Below are positions 7,740 to 15,330 of a stretch of DNA of 35,891 nt, piece by piece. Position 1 is the stretch's first letter. Each line of letters begins with the position of its first letter. The translations under genes were made by a program, and so were the position numbers. Source of the DNA: Ruthenibacterium lactatiformans (GTDB taxonomy: Bacteria > Bacillota > Clostridia > Oscillospirales > Ruminococcaceae); contig NZ_JXXK01000036.1 of assembly GCF_000949455.1 (NCBI RefSeq), positions 1 to 35,891 on the forward strand, written 5' to 3'. The notes beneath the pieces are model-generated. The model worked only from the letters and a program-made list of their open reading frames with translations, searched no databases and was not told the origin of the DNA.

Positions 7740-7834
7740 ATAACCCATCGGCGGCCCGTCCGGGCCGGAGTTTTGGAATAAAAGAAGAAACGTGCCGCGG
7801 GAAAATCGCCCGCCGCGCGGGAGGAGGGGTTTGA

Positions 7835-8491
7835 ATGGGCCTTTTGGCGGACGCGAAGTCCATGCTGAAAAAAGATCCGGCTGCACGCAGCCTGGTCGAA
7901 GTAATGCTGCTGTATCCGGGCTTTCACGCGCTGGTGTTCTACCGGGTGTCGCACTGGTTTTACAAGCACGGACGGTTGTTCTGTGCCCGTATGGTCAGCC
8001 AGTGGGGGCGGGGCTTCACCGGCATCGAGATCCATCCCGGGGCCACCATCGGAGACGGCCTGTTCATCGACCATGGCGCGGGTGTCGTCATCGGCGAAAC
8101 GGCGGAGATCGGTAACAACGTCACTCTATACCACGGTGTTACGCTGGGGGGCACCGGAAAAGATGAGGGAAAGCGCCACCCCACCATCGGAGACAACGTG
8201 CTCATCGGCACAGGCTGCAAGGTGCTGGGGCCCATCACCATCGGTGCGAACAGCCGTATCGGAGCCAACAGTGTGGTGCTGTCCTGTATTCCCGCCAATG
8301 CCACGGCCATCGGCATTCCGGCTTGCGTGGTGCGTGTGAACGGCAGCAAGGTGGCGCGTTCCAGCGAGGAGCTGAACCAGCGGGACTATCCGGACGTGGT
8401 GCACGCGGACATCAAGGCGCTGCAGCAGCGCATCGCGGCGCTGGAGTGCGCTCTGGCGGACCCGCAGGCTGCGCCTGCAGAAAAACGGTAA
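7835..8491 (+). CDS. cysE: Serine O-acetyltransferase (short EpsC-type CysE)
   Basis: A 218-residue enzyme that makes O-acetylserine from serine and acetyl-CoA, the first step of cysteine synthesis. A short N-terminal helical part (YPGFHALVFYRVSHW) leads into a left-handed beta-helix of hexapeptide repeats. The catalytic pair is visible as Asp79-His80 in FIDHG and His115 in GKRHPTIGD; GVTLGGTG marks the acetyl-CoA site. The length matches the short clostridial/Bacillus form, not the 273-residue enteric one. The C-terminus ends in a charged helix. GGAGGAGG is well spaced before the ATG. No cysK is adjacent; the gene stands alone between its promoter and a bidirectional terminator. Confidence 0.95.
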   Translation: MGLLADAKSMLKKDPAARSLVEVMLLYPGFHALVFYRVSHWFYKHGRLFCARMVSQWGRGFTGIEIHPGATIGDGLFIDHGAGVVIGETAEIGNNVTLYHGVTLGGTGKDEGKRHPTIGDNVLIGTGCKVLGPITIGANSRIGANSVVLSCIPANATAIGIPACVVRVNGSKVARSSEELNQRDYPDVVHADIKALQQRIAALECALADPQAAPAEKR

Positions 8492-8492
8492 C

Positions 8493-8538
8493 AAAAAAGC
8501 GCCCCGTTCAGCCGGAACGGGGCGTTCTTTTATTTTTG
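8493..8538. terminator. Bidirectional terminator between cysE and uppP
   Basis: CGCCCCGTTC and GAACGGGGCG form a 10-bp stem (8500-8524). A6 precedes it and TTCTTTTATTTTT follows it, so it can stop transcription arriving from the convergent genes on either side. Confidence 0.9.
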
Positions 8539-8552
8539 CGCTTACCGGAGGC

Positions 8553-9422
8553 TTACAGCGCGGGCTTCAGCAGATAGAAATACGCCAAAACCAGCGCGCC
8601 CAGACCAATGCGGTACCAGCCGAACACCTTGAAATTATGCTTTTTCACATAGTTCATCAGGAACCGGATGCACAGCATGGAAACGGCGAACGCCACGGCG
8701 CAGCCCGTGAGAAGAATTCCCACTTCAGAGCCGGAAAAGCCGCCGCCGTCGGCCAGGAACTTGACGACCTTGACGAGACTGGCTCCCGCCATGGTGGGGA
8801 CGGCCAGGAAGAACGTGAACTCGGCCGCCACCGTGCGTGAACAGCCGATGAGCATCGCGCCCAGGATCGTTGCGCCGGAACGGCTGGTTCCCGGCACCAG
8901 CGCCAGGAACTGGAACAGACCGATGAACAGAGCCATGCGGTAATTGATCTGTCCAATGCGCCGCACCTGGGGGCGGCGCTTGCCCACGGTGCTTTCCATA
9001 AGCAGGAAGAACACGCCGTACAGGATGAGCATGGCGGAAACAACGGGCGGATTGTGCAGGTGCTCGGTCATCCAATCGTCCAGAGGCAGGCCGATGACGG
9101 CGCTGGGCACAATGGCCACCAGCACGTGGAACCACATGTCCCACACGTCCTTGCGGCAGTAGCGGTCCACCAGGCCGGACACACCGGAACCGCAGGCGTC
9201 CCGGTTGATGCGGAACGGCCACAGTTTGCTCCAGAAAATCACTACCACCGCAAGGATGGCGCCGAACTGAATGACTACATCGAACATTTCCTTAAAAGCA
9301 TCCGATGTGGACATATGGATGAATTCATCGGCCAGGATCAGATGGCCGGTGCTGGAAATGGGCAGCCATTCGGTGATGCCCTCGATGACGCCCAGCAGCG
9401 CCGCGAAAAGATAATCCAGCAA
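8553..9422 (-). CDS. uppP: Undecaprenyl-diphosphatase (BacA/UppP)
   Basis: A 289-residue integral membrane phosphatase that recycles undecaprenyl pyrophosphate to the monophosphate lipid carrier and confers bacitracin tolerance. Both family motifs are present: EGITEWLPISSTGH at residues 14-27 and PGTSRSG at 177-183, which together form the active site at the outer membrane face. About eight hydrophobic segments are visible. The start is TTG at 9422 with GGGGGA nine bases upstream. It lies 74 bases after the xth gene on the same strand. A 16-bp perfect palindrome (9462-9477) without a T run separates them. Confidence 0.95.
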   Translation of the reverse strand: MLDYLFAALLGVIEGITEWLPISSTGHLILADEFIHMSTSDAFKEMFDVVIQFGAILAVVVIFWSKLWPFRINRDACGSGVSGLVDRYCRKDVWDMWFHVLVAIVPSAVIGLPLDDWMTEHLHNPPVVSAMLILYGVFFLLMESTVGKRRPQVRRIGQINYRMALFIGLFQFLALVPGTSRSGATILGAMLIGCSRTVAAEFTFFLAVPTMAGASLVKVVKFLADGGGFSGSEVGILLTGCAVAFAVSMLCIRFLMNYVKKHNFKVFGWYRIGLGALVLAYFYLLKPAL

Positions 9423-9461
9423 AATAAGTCCCCCTTATTCCGGGCGCACAGCGTCCGTGGT

Positions 9462-9477
9462 GCGGGGCGCGCCCCGC
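9462..9477. other. 16-bp perfect GC palindrome between xth and uppP
   Basis: GCGGGGCG-CGCCCCGC reads the same on both strands and lies 20 bases after the xth stop. It could be a weak terminator without a U tract or an mRNA-stabilising hairpin. A TATACT -10-like box (9483-9488, minus strand) lies just upstream of it, but no -35 box was found. Confidence 0.35.
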
Positions 9478-9496
9478 CGTACAGTATATGCGTGCG

Positions 9497-10252
9497 TCAC
9501 ACATCCAAGACCAGCCCCACCGGGCAGTGGTCGGACCCGTACACGTCGCTGTAAATGAGCGCGTCGCCAATTTTTTCGCGCAAACGTTCGCTGACGATGA
9601 AATAGTCGATGCGCCAGCCCGCGTTGGTCTCCCGCGCGCGGCGGAAATAGCTCCACCAGGTGTAGCGGCCCGCGGCGTCCGGATACAGCGCGCGGAAGGT
9701 ATCCACAAAGCCGCTCATTAAAAGGTCGGTCATTTTCTGGCGTTCCTCATAGGAAAAGCCCGCCGAATGGATGTTCTGCTTGGGGTTTTTCAGGTCGATC
9801 TCCCGATGGGCGACGTTCAGGTCGCCGCAATAGACCACAGGTTTTTCCGTATCCAGCGCGCACAGATAAGCGCGCAGATCATCCTCCCACTGCATGCGGT
9901 AGGGCAGGCGCGCCAGTTCATTCTGGCTGTTGGGCGTATAGACGTTGACGAGGAAGAACTGCTCGAACTCCAGCGTGATGGCGCGGCCCTCGTGGCTGTG
10001 CTCCTCTTTGCCGATGCCGTAGCGCACGGAGAGCGGTTCCATGCGGGTGAAAACGGCTGTGCCGGAATACCCCTTTTTCTCGGCGCTGTACCAGTATTGG
10101 TGGTAGCCCGGCGGCGAAAATTCGGCCTGGCCCGGCTGCATCTTCGTTTCCTGAAGGCAGACGACGTCCGCGCCGAAGCCCTCGAAGATGTCCGCGAAGC
10201 CCTTGCCGAGGATGGCCCGGAAACCATTGACATTCCACGATATCAATTTCAA
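9497..10252 (-). CDS. xth: Exodeoxyribonuclease III family AP endonuclease
   Basis: A 251-residue DNA repair nuclease of the ExoIII/APE1 family, which incises abasic sites in base excision repair. The start MKLISWNVNG carries the metal-coordinating region, Glu35 in CLQETKM is the catalytic glutamate, GDLNVAH supplies the Asp/Asn pair, and GSDHCPVG near the C-terminus supplies Asp241-His242. Length is typical of Gram-positive ExoA. The initiation codon is TTG at 10252, with GAGG nine bases upstream. It follows the CPBP protease operon terminator, so it probably has its own weak promoter; AGTATA at 10312-10317 reads as TATACT on the minus strand. Confidence 0.95.
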   Translation of the reverse strand: MKLISWNVNGFRAILGKGFADIFEGFGADVVCLQETKMQPGQAEFSPPGYHQYWYSAEKKGYSGTAVFTRMEPLSVRYGIGKEEHSHEGRAITLEFEQFFLVNVYTPNSQNELARLPYRMQWEDDLRAYLCALDTEKPVVYCGDLNVAHREIDLKNPKQNIHSAGFSYEERQKMTDLLMSGFVDTFRALYPDAAGRYTWWSYFRRARETNAGWRIDYFIVSERLREKIGDALIYSDVYGSDHCPVGLVLDV

Positions 10253-10321
10253 AACGATATACCTCGCATATTTCTTTCAAAGTTCGGGACTTTCCGTCCC
10301 GGATATTGCACAGTATAGCAC

Positions 10322-10360
10322 AAAATAGCCCCGCTGCATACCGGGATGCGGCGGGGCGCG
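10322..10360 (-). terminator. Terminator after the CPBP protease gene
   Basis: On the minus strand GCCCCGC/GCGGGGC with an inner GCAT/ATGC pair forms a hairpin followed by TATTTTG. It begins about 35 bases after the stop of the CPBP gene and ends the GntR-ABC operon. Confidence 0.65.
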
Positions 10361-10394
10361 CGTTATTTTCCGTTTTTTGCACGGAACGGACCGC

Positions 10395-11324
10395 TCATGT
10401 CAAAAAGGTGACCACAAGAATAAGCGCCGCGCACAGACCTGTGTATGCCAGCATGCCCGGCGTGCGCAGCGCACGGCCAAAGCTGTGGGCCGGGCGCTGC
10501 GCCCCCTCTCCTTCCCTGCCGTCCGCGGGTGCTGCACCGGGAAACCGCCAGCGCCTGCGCGCCGCAATCACGGCGCCCGCCGCAATGCTCACAAGCACCA
10601 GTATCCCCACGGCAGCCGTGCCCCAAATCCCTCCGTATTGTATGAAAAGGGGCGCCGCCATCGTGCCGATGGTGTTGATGGCAACATGCAGCAGGATGGT
10701 ATACCGCAGCTTTCCCGTGTGGGCGTAAATGTAGCAGAAGACGGCGCCCAGCACAAAGGCATACAAAAGCTGAGACAGATTGGCGTGGAAAAGCGCGAAC
10801 AGGAACGCGCCCACCAGTACATAGGTGCGGACGCCGTATCCGCCGATTTTATCGTACAGCAGCTTGCGGAACAAAAACTCCTCCCCCACGGGTGCCAGCA
10901 CGCAGGCGAACAGAAACGTGGCCAGCGGGCTGCTGTTCATTTGCATCAGGGCAAGTGGGTTCTGCACCGCGCCGCCCTTAAGCATTCCCAGCAGAGCTGT
11001 GATGCCGAGGGAGACGAAATTGAACAGATACGTCACGCCCAGACACAGCACCAGCCAGCGCAGCCATCCTCCCGCCGTCAGCGCGGCGCTGCCCGCCGTG
11101 CCGGGCGTGCCGGGCACGAGTTTTTGCAGCAGCAGGATAAAAACAGGGACGGCAATGCAATACAGCGGCGCATAGGAGAGCGCCCACAGCCCCCAGCCCG
11201 TCTCCAGCAGGCTGCCCAGCAGTGTCATGCCGGCCAGCTGGAGCGCCTGTGTTACCAGCATCAGCACAAAGTAGCAAAGCCCCACCCGGGACATGGTGTT
11301 TTTGAATGACAAACCGTTCTGCAT
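10395..11324 (-). CDS. CPBP family intramembrane glutamic endopeptidase (CAAX protease-like)
   Basis: A 309-residue multi-pass protein of the CPBP/ABI family. The three signature motifs are intact: EE at 148-149 with Arg153 (EEFLFR), FALFH with His180, and LLHVAIN with His213 and Asn217. Bacterial members mature peptides or give immunity to bacteriocins. An AGGAGG box precedes the ATG at 11324, and GTG at 11327 is an alternative start. It is the last gene of the operon, 77 bases after an ABC permease gene. Sitting behind a GntR-regulated ABC transporter suggests a role in peptide resistance or envelope stress; that is inference. Confidence 0.9.
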   Translation of the reverse strand: MQNGLSFKNTMSRVGLCYFVLMLVTQALQLAGMTLLGSLLETGWGLWALSYAPLYCIAVPVFILLLQKLVPGTPGTAGSAALTAGGWLRWLVLCLGVTYLFNFVSLGITALLGMLKGGAVQNPLALMQMNSSPLATFLFACVLAPVGEEFLFRKLLYDKIGGYGVRTYVLVGAFLFALFHANLSQLLYAFVLGAVFCYIYAHTGKLRYTILLHVAINTIGTMAAPLFIQYGGIWGTAAVGILVLVSIAAGAVIAARRRWRFPGAAPADGREGEGAQRPAHSFGRALRTPGMLAYTGLCAALILVVTFLT

Positions 11325-11401
11325 CACAGATGCCCTCCTCTTTTTCAGCAGCGGCATGTGGCGCGCTTTTGACACTCCGCCGCAGAGCCGCCGCGCTGTG
11401 C

Positions 11402-12145
11402 TTATGCTGTCTGGCGCACGCTGCCCCGCAGCAGCAGAGCGGCGCCTGAAACCGTGGCGGCTGTAAGAAGCGCAAGCGCCAGAAGCACCCGCGCCGGACC
11501 GCCGGGGATGAATGCCAGAACGTCCACCACCGCGCCCAGCGCACGGCCCAGCAATGTGTCGCGTCCCGCGCCCTCGGCCAGCCGTGTGAAGGTGTCGCCG
11601 AACAGGAAAACAGCCATATATGCCGCCCACAGCAGCCACAGCGCCCGCCGTCCCCAGCGCTGGATACATGCGCCCAGAAACAGCCCGGTGCAGGCAAGGA
11701 CGAGAACTGCCGGCAAAATCACCCAGGCCCAGCGCAGTGCCTCCGGCTGCAGAAGGTCCGGCCCGTCAATGGGCATGCCGCGGAAAAGCAGCAGATACAG
11801 CCCGCGGTCCAGCAGCGTCAAAACCACTATGCCTCCGACGAGGCACAGCAACTGCAGGCACACGGTGACGAACATCCCAAACAGAAAACGGCGCCGTGTA
11901 CAGCTCATCGTCAGCGCCTGCTCGTAGCCGCAGGAGAAATAGTACAGCGCAAAAATAACGCCGAACATCACCAGCATGATCGCTGCAAATACAGTGCCAA
12001 GGGAAAAATACTCCTCCTCATGAGCGAAATACATGATACACAGGCTAAGCGCCTCGCCAAGCAGCCAGGCTCCGCCCAAAACAGCCAGCGATTGCCACAG
12101 GCTGTTCCGGTTGAGCAGGAATTCCCGTTTGATCGATTTTAACAT
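11402..12145 (-). CDS. ABC transporter permease subunit, ABC-2-like
   Basis: A 247-residue membrane protein with about six predicted transmembrane segments and no extended soluble domain. After a short basic start (MLKSIKREFLLNRN) come hydrophobic segments at about 18-38, 48-70, 88-112, 140-160, 170-190 and 205-235. The cytoplasmic loop YEQALTMSCTRRRF resembles the corresponding loop of the neighbouring permease (LPLSMGVTRRGF), so the two are probably homologous halves of one exporter. It starts 6 bases after the previous gene's stop. Substrate unknown; antimicrobial peptide export or sensing is plausible from the YtrA-type regulator upstream. Confidence 0.75.
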   Translation of the reverse strand: MLKSIKREFLLNRNSLWQSLAVLGGAWLLGEALSLCIMYFAHEEEYFSLGTVFAAIMLVMFGVIFALYYFSCGYEQALTMSCTRRRFLFGMFVTVCLQLLCLVGGIVVLTLLDRGLYLLLFRGMPIDGPDLLQPEALRWAWVILPAVLVLACTGLFLGACIQRWGRRALWLLWAAYMAVFLFGDTFTRLAEGAGRDTLLGRALGAVVDVLAFIPGGPARVLLALALLTAATVSGAALLLRGSVRQTA

Positions 12146-12151
12146 ATATGC

Positions 12152-12823
12152 TCACCCCTTTACCGGTATGCGGCGGCACATGAGCCAATCCAGCCAGCCC
12201 AACAGCACGGCCAAAACGATGGCGCTGCCGCCCAGCGCCCACGCATTGGAAAGAAAGCGCAGCATCGCGTCCAGCATGCCGTCCAGAGCTCCCGCCGCAC
12301 CCGCGTAGCCGATGATCCCGCCGATCACCGCACATCCGCCGACGATCAGTACGAAAAATACGATCATGCCCACACGCCCAAAGCGGAGGCTGACAAAACC
12401 CAGCGCTTCACCAACGGACGCGCCGAGGAGCAGCACGGCAAACAGCCCCACCAGCATCGTACCGGTGAACAGGGCGTCCACGCCGAACATCCATTTTACT
12501 GCGAGCTGGATCAAAAGCAGGCATACGCCGATGCCTCCGGCCAGCATCACCTTGGCCGCCTGTGCTCCGGCGAAGAAGCCCCGGCGCGTAACGCCCATGG
12601 AAAGAGGCAGCGGCATGTAAGACTGGATCAGGCTTGCCTGCAGCACAAAGGGGAACATCATCCCGCAGGCGAAGGCCATGCCCAGAATACGCCAACCCGC
12701 GCTTTCAAATTCGGACAGCGGCGTGGAAACGGCGTAAAATGCAATGAACAGTGCGCCGACGCCCAACAGCGCGCCAATGAACTGCACTACCAGCAGGCTC
12801 AGATATTTTACGGTACGCAGCAT
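12152..12823 (-). CDS. ABC transporter permease subunit, ABC-2-like
   Basis: A 223-residue protein with six hydrophobic segments at about 9-32, 45-65, 88-108, 115-135, 148-172 and 193-213. It starts 2 bases after the ATPase gene stops and should form the membrane part of the transporter with the next gene. It carries the loop SMGVTRRGFFAGAQAAK, which matches in style the SCTRRRF loop of its partner. No family name can be given beyond ABC-2-like permease. Confidence 0.75.
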   Translation of the reverse strand: MLRTVKYLSLLVVQFIGALLGVGALFIAFYAVSTPLSEFESAGWRILGMAFACGMMFPFVLQASLIQSYMPLPLSMGVTRRGFFAGAQAAKVMLAGGIGVCLLLIQLAVKWMFGVDALFTGTMLVGLFAVLLLGASVGEALGFVSLRFGRVGMIVFFVLIVGGCAVIGGIIGYAGAAGALDGMLDAMLRFLSNAWALGGSAIVLAVLLGWLDWLMCRRIPVKG

Positions 12824-12825
12824 CG

Positions 12826-13719
12826 TTATTCCCCTTCCTTATGGCCGCCCGTCAGGTAGACGAACACCTTTTGAAGCGTCACGCCGCTGATATCCACATC
12901 CAGCCCGTCTGCGCTGCGGCGCAGCGTATCCAGGCTGCCGCGCACGCAGGCCGTGCGGCTGCGGCCCAGGCCCTCTTCGTGGATGACCTGCAGCCCGGCG
13001 CAGGCGCGGGCCACGTCCTCGTCCCGGCCAGAAACATAGTGGAACTGGGCCACGAAGCTTTCGCAGTTGCCTGTCTCGATGACACGGCCGTTGTCGATAA
13101 AAATAATATCCTCAAACACGCCCGCGGCTTCCTCGATGATATGGGTGGAGATGATGAAGGTGCGTCCCGTTTCGGCGTAATCGGCCAGAAGCACATCGTA
13201 GAACTGTTCCCGCGCCACCACATCCAGGCCGGCCACCGGCTCGTCGAGAATGGTGATGGGCGCGCGGCTGGCCAGCGCCAGAACGATGGTGACCATGCTC
13301 ATCATACCCTTGGAGAGCTTGTAGATCTTCTTTTTGGTGTCCAGCCCGAACATCTCGATCAGTCGTGCGGCGTACTCCTTGTCCCAGTGGGGGTAGTACA
13401 GTGCGGCGGCGCGCAGGTATTCCTTCACCTTCAGTGTGTTCTGGCCGAACAGCAGCATGGGCGAAAGCTCGCGGGAAAAGCAGATCTCGTCCAGTGCTTT
13501 CTGGTTTTCCCACACGCGCTCCCCGTTGTAGGTAACGAGGCCGGAATCGTGGGTATTCTGTGCCGTCAGAATGCTGAGCAGCGTGGTTTTGCCCGCGCCG
13601 TTGCGTCCGATGAGGCCATAGATCTTGCCTGGCTCGATGGTCAGCGAGACGCTGTGCAGCACCTCTTTTTTGTTGTAGCTTTTGACCACATCCGTGGCCT
13701 GCAATACTCCGTTCGTCAT
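12826..13719 (-). CDS. ABC transporter ATP-binding protein (YtrB-like)
   Basis: A 297-residue ATPase. Walker A is GRNGAGKTT (38-46), the signature is degenerate LSKGM (135-139), and Walker B is ITILDEP (155-161) followed by GLD. The H-loop is in FIISTHIIEEA. The LSKGM signature and the roughly 75-residue C-terminal extension after the nucleotide domain are typical of YtrB- and CcmA-like exporter ATPases controlled by GntR proteins. It is separated by 15 bases from the GntR gene upstream and by 2 from the permease gene downstream. It energises export by the two membrane partners. Confidence 0.93.
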   Translation of the reverse strand: MTNGVLQATDVVKSYNKKEVLHSVSLTIEPGKIYGLIGRNGAGKTTLLSILTAQNTHDSGLVTYNGERVWENQKALDEICFSRELSPMLLFGQNTLKVKEYLRAAALYYPHWDKEYAARLIEMFGLDTKKKIYKLSKGMMSMVTIVLALASRAPITILDEPVAGLDVVAREQFYDVLLADYAETGRTFIISTHIIEEAAGVFEDIIFIDNGRVIETGNCESFVAQFHYVSGRDEDVARACAGLQVIHEEGLGRSRTACVRGSLDTLRRSADGLDVDISGVTLQKVFVYLTGGHKEGE

Positions 13720-13734
13720 GTCCCTGTCCCTCCG

Positions 13735-14109
13735 TTACGTTTTGTCCGCCGCGGCCTGTTCAATCATGGCCATCAGCTCTTCCTTGCCGATGGCAAGGGT
13801 GCGCGCCTCGTCCACAAGGCTCCTCACATATGTTTCAAAAAAACTGTCTTTGCGCTTTTGGATGATTTTCTGTTTGCTGCCCACCGCAACGAACATGCCG
13901 ATCCCCCGTTTCTTGTACAAAATGCCCTCGTCTACCAACAGGTTCAGCCCTTTGGCCGCCGTGGCCGGATTGATGCTGAACGCTTTTGCAAGTTCGTTGG
14001 TGCTGGGCGCCTGTTCCTCTTCCAAAAGCAGGTCCCGCACGATGTTGTCCTCCAGCATGGCTGCGATCTGCAGATAGATGGAGGTGGAATCATTCAGGTT
14101 TCCATTCAA
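13735..14109 (-). CDS. GntR family regulator, YtrA subfamily
   Basis: A 124-residue repressor: a winged helix at about residues 10-75 (IYLQIAAMLEDNIV, then APSTNELAKAFSINPATAAKGL and the wing KKRGIGMFV) plus a short helical C-terminal tail for dimerisation, with no effector-binding domain. This is the YtrA layout. The start must be TTG at 14109: AAGGAG lies 9 bases before it and the only nearby ATG is out of frame and stops at once. As first gene of the operon it should autoregulate the ABC/CPBP genes, probably relieved by envelope-active peptides as for YtrA in Bacillus. Confidence 0.88.
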   Translation of the reverse strand: MNGNLNDSTSIYLQIAAMLEDNIVRDLLLEEEQAPSTNELAKAFSINPATAAKGLNLLVDEGILYKKRGIGMFVAVGSKQKIIQKRKDSFFETYVRSLVDEARTLAIGKEELMAMIEQAAADKT

Positions 14110-14154
14110 TTGTCTGCGCTCCTTCCCTCCAAAGGTTATTTGGTTGTGTGGTTC

Positions 14155-14168
14155 ATTACTTGTGTAAC
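14155..14168. promoter_or_regulatory. Possible operator of the GntR operon
   Basis: TTAC-TTGT-GTAA (14156-14167) is a short inverted repeat directly downstream of the operon promoter's -10 box, a position where a repressor would block initiation. The arms are only four bases, so the call rests mainly on position. Confidence 0.35.
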
Positions 14169-14170
14169 TA

Positions 14171-14199
14171 ACTATACAACATGCAAAGACGGTTGTCAA
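14171..14199 (-). promoter_or_regulatory. Strong promoter of the GntR-ABC-CPBP operon
   Basis: On the minus strand a perfect TTGACA (14194-14199), a 17-base spacer and TATAGT (14171-14176). It is among the best sigma-A matches in the window, about 60 bases before the TTG start. Confidence 0.85.
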
Positions 14200-14245
14200 T
14201 CCCTCCGTCAAAAATTTTTGTTTTCCCTGCGGCAGATTTCCCGCC

Positions 14246-14283
14246 AAAGAAAAGCGCCGGAGCCTTCGAAAAGGCTCCGGCGC
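14246..14283 (-). terminator. Terminator of the orphan gene at 14294
   Basis: A perfect 13-bp stem (14254-14266 with 14271-14283) with a TTCG tetraloop on the minus strand is followed by TTTTCTTT. It starts 11 bases after the stop codon of the orphan gene. Confidence 0.93.
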
Positions 14284-14293
14284 AGGCGGGAAC

Positions 14294-14695
14294 TTATTGA
14301 GCGGATGGCCCCGCATCGGGGTCGAACCGTGTGAGAAACTGGCAGTACACATAAAGGTTCTGGACCTTTGTTGCCTCATTGCCGTACTCCGTGCGGATAC
14401 TGGGCTGCGTCTCCGACGGCGTGACATAAAGGCGGAACGCAATGGCGTCCTGGTCCACCGCCATGTTCTCCACGGGTGCGTAATTGAAGTTGCGGATGGC
14501 AACGTCCAGATGCTTGTACAGCAGCTGTTCGATCTCGGCGTTGGAAAAGCACCGGACGACCTCACGGCTGCCGTGCATTTCAATGATGGCTTTTACTTCC
14601 TCGAACGAGATCTCCTGTAAACGGAAACAGCCCTGATGCAGCAGGGCGAGCATGGATGCGTTGTCAAGCAGCAGCAGCGGTTTGGATACGGCCAT
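14294..14695 (-). CDS. Uncharacterised protein, weakly DUF1874-like
   Basis: A 133-residue soluble protein with its own promoter, ribosome binding site (AAAGGAAG) and terminator, so a real single gene. I do not recognise it with certainty. The order of elements recalls the DUF1874 family (viral B116/AcrIII-1 type): an LLLLDNASML start, then ISFEEVKAII (29-38), a helix FSNAEIEQLLYKHLDV (50-65) and a hydrophobic strand DAIAFRLYV (83-91). In DUF1874 ring nucleases the helix begins with a catalytic His; here Asn52 would occupy that place. A 40-residue C-terminal extension (VQNLYVYCQFLTRFD) is extra. No neighbouring CRISPR or phage genes are seen. The family link is from memory only. Confidence 0.6.
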   Translation of the reverse strand: MAVSKPLLLLDNASMLALLHQGCFRLQEISFEEVKAIIEMHGSREVVRCFSNAEIEQLLYKHLDVAIRNFNYAPVENMAVDQDAIAFRLYVTPSETQPSIRTEYGNEATKVQNLYVYCQFLTRFDPDAGPSAQ

Positions 14696-14746
14696 GGTAC
14701 TCTTCCTTTCTGTTTGAAAAGTGGAGGAACAGCCCTCCCTGTCTTT

Positions 14747-14776
14747 ATAGTACCGTGCAGACATCCAAATTGTCAA
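14747..14776 (-). promoter_or_regulatory. Promoter of the orphan DUF1874-like gene
   Basis: On the minus strand TTGACA (14771-14776) and TACTAT (14747-14752) are 18 bases apart. A small GGAGG/CCTCC hairpin lies in the leader between start site and ribosome binding site. Confidence 0.7.
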
Positions 14777-14826
14777 TTATTGTTAAATTTATATCGTTTT
14801 ATAAGTTGATTGTTGTGAAATGTATC

Positions 14827-14859
14827 AAAAACGAACTGCCGCACTTGGTGGGAATGCGG
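14827..14859 (-). terminator. Possible weak terminator after the C_GCAxxG_C_C gene
   Basis: CCGCA/TGCGG arms (14855-14859 with 14839-14843) form a short stem, followed seven bases later on the minus strand by TTTTT. Stem and spacing are marginal. Confidence 0.3.
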
Positions 14860-14862
14860 AAT

Positions 14863-15324
14863 TTACAGCCGGGCGGGATGCTCGGCCAGCCATTCCTCCA
14901 GAATTTGAGCCGCCAGCGCCACCAGCTCCGGGCAGGGGCGCTTTTTATAATATTCCGGCGTGCGCGCCTCGGCCTGCGGTGTGCCCTCGGGACGGGCCAG
15001 GCCCAGCAGCTCCCGGCAGATGATGCTGCCGTTTTCGGCCCGGAAGCGCCCGGCCAGCTCCTGGATCATCGCGTAGGTATCGGTTTTCTCCGGCCCGGCT
15101 TTGGGGTCGTTGTAGCCGCGCAGCGCGCTTGCGGCCAGCGTCATACCGCTTACCGCACCGCATACCTCCCGCATCCGTCCCATGCCTCCGCCAAAGCCGC
15201 TGGCCAGGCGTGCCGCGGCGTCTACCGAAAGGCCCATCTCCGGTGCGAACGCCCCGGCCACAGCCTGCGCGCAGTTATAGCCCTCCAGAAACAGCGCTTT
15301 CGCGCGTTGTGCTTTTTCACTCAT
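14863..15324 (-). CDS. C_GCAxxG_C_C family protein (putative redox protein)
   Basis: A 153-residue protein of the C_GCAxxG_C_C family, small anaerobe proteins thought to bind a redox cofactor or metal. The four signature cysteines are Cys18 in GYNCAQAV, Cys55 in CGAVSG, Cys103 in IICRELLG and Cys131 in RPCPELV. GFGGGMGRMREVCGAVSG matches the family's core. It starts 6 bases after the adenine deaminase stop and is almost certainly co-transcribed with it, though no functional link to purine salvage is known to me. Function is not established for the family. Confidence 0.9.
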   Translation of the reverse strand: MSEKAQRAKALFLEGYNCAQAVAGAFAPEMGLSVDAAARLASGFGGGMGRMREVCGAVSGMTLAASALRGYNDPKAGPEKTDTYAMIQELAGRFRAENGSIICRELLGLARPEGTPQAEARTPEYYKKRPCPELVALAAQILEEWLAEHPARL

Positions 15325-15330
15325 ATCCGA

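Noticed and set aside
7740..7834. Possible T-box leader in front of cysE
   Set aside because: The conserved AGGGTGGNACCGCG sequence and an antiterminator/terminator pair are missing; only a GGCCC-type hairpin is seen.
12841..14334. A 497-codon plus-strand frame across the ABC ATPase and GntR genes
   Set aside because: It spans two clear minus-strand genes, their promoter and a terminator, so it cannot be a gene.
14310..14340. GGGTCGAACC resembling a tRNA T-arm
   Set aside because: It is inside the coding sequence of the orphan protein and no cloverleaf forms.
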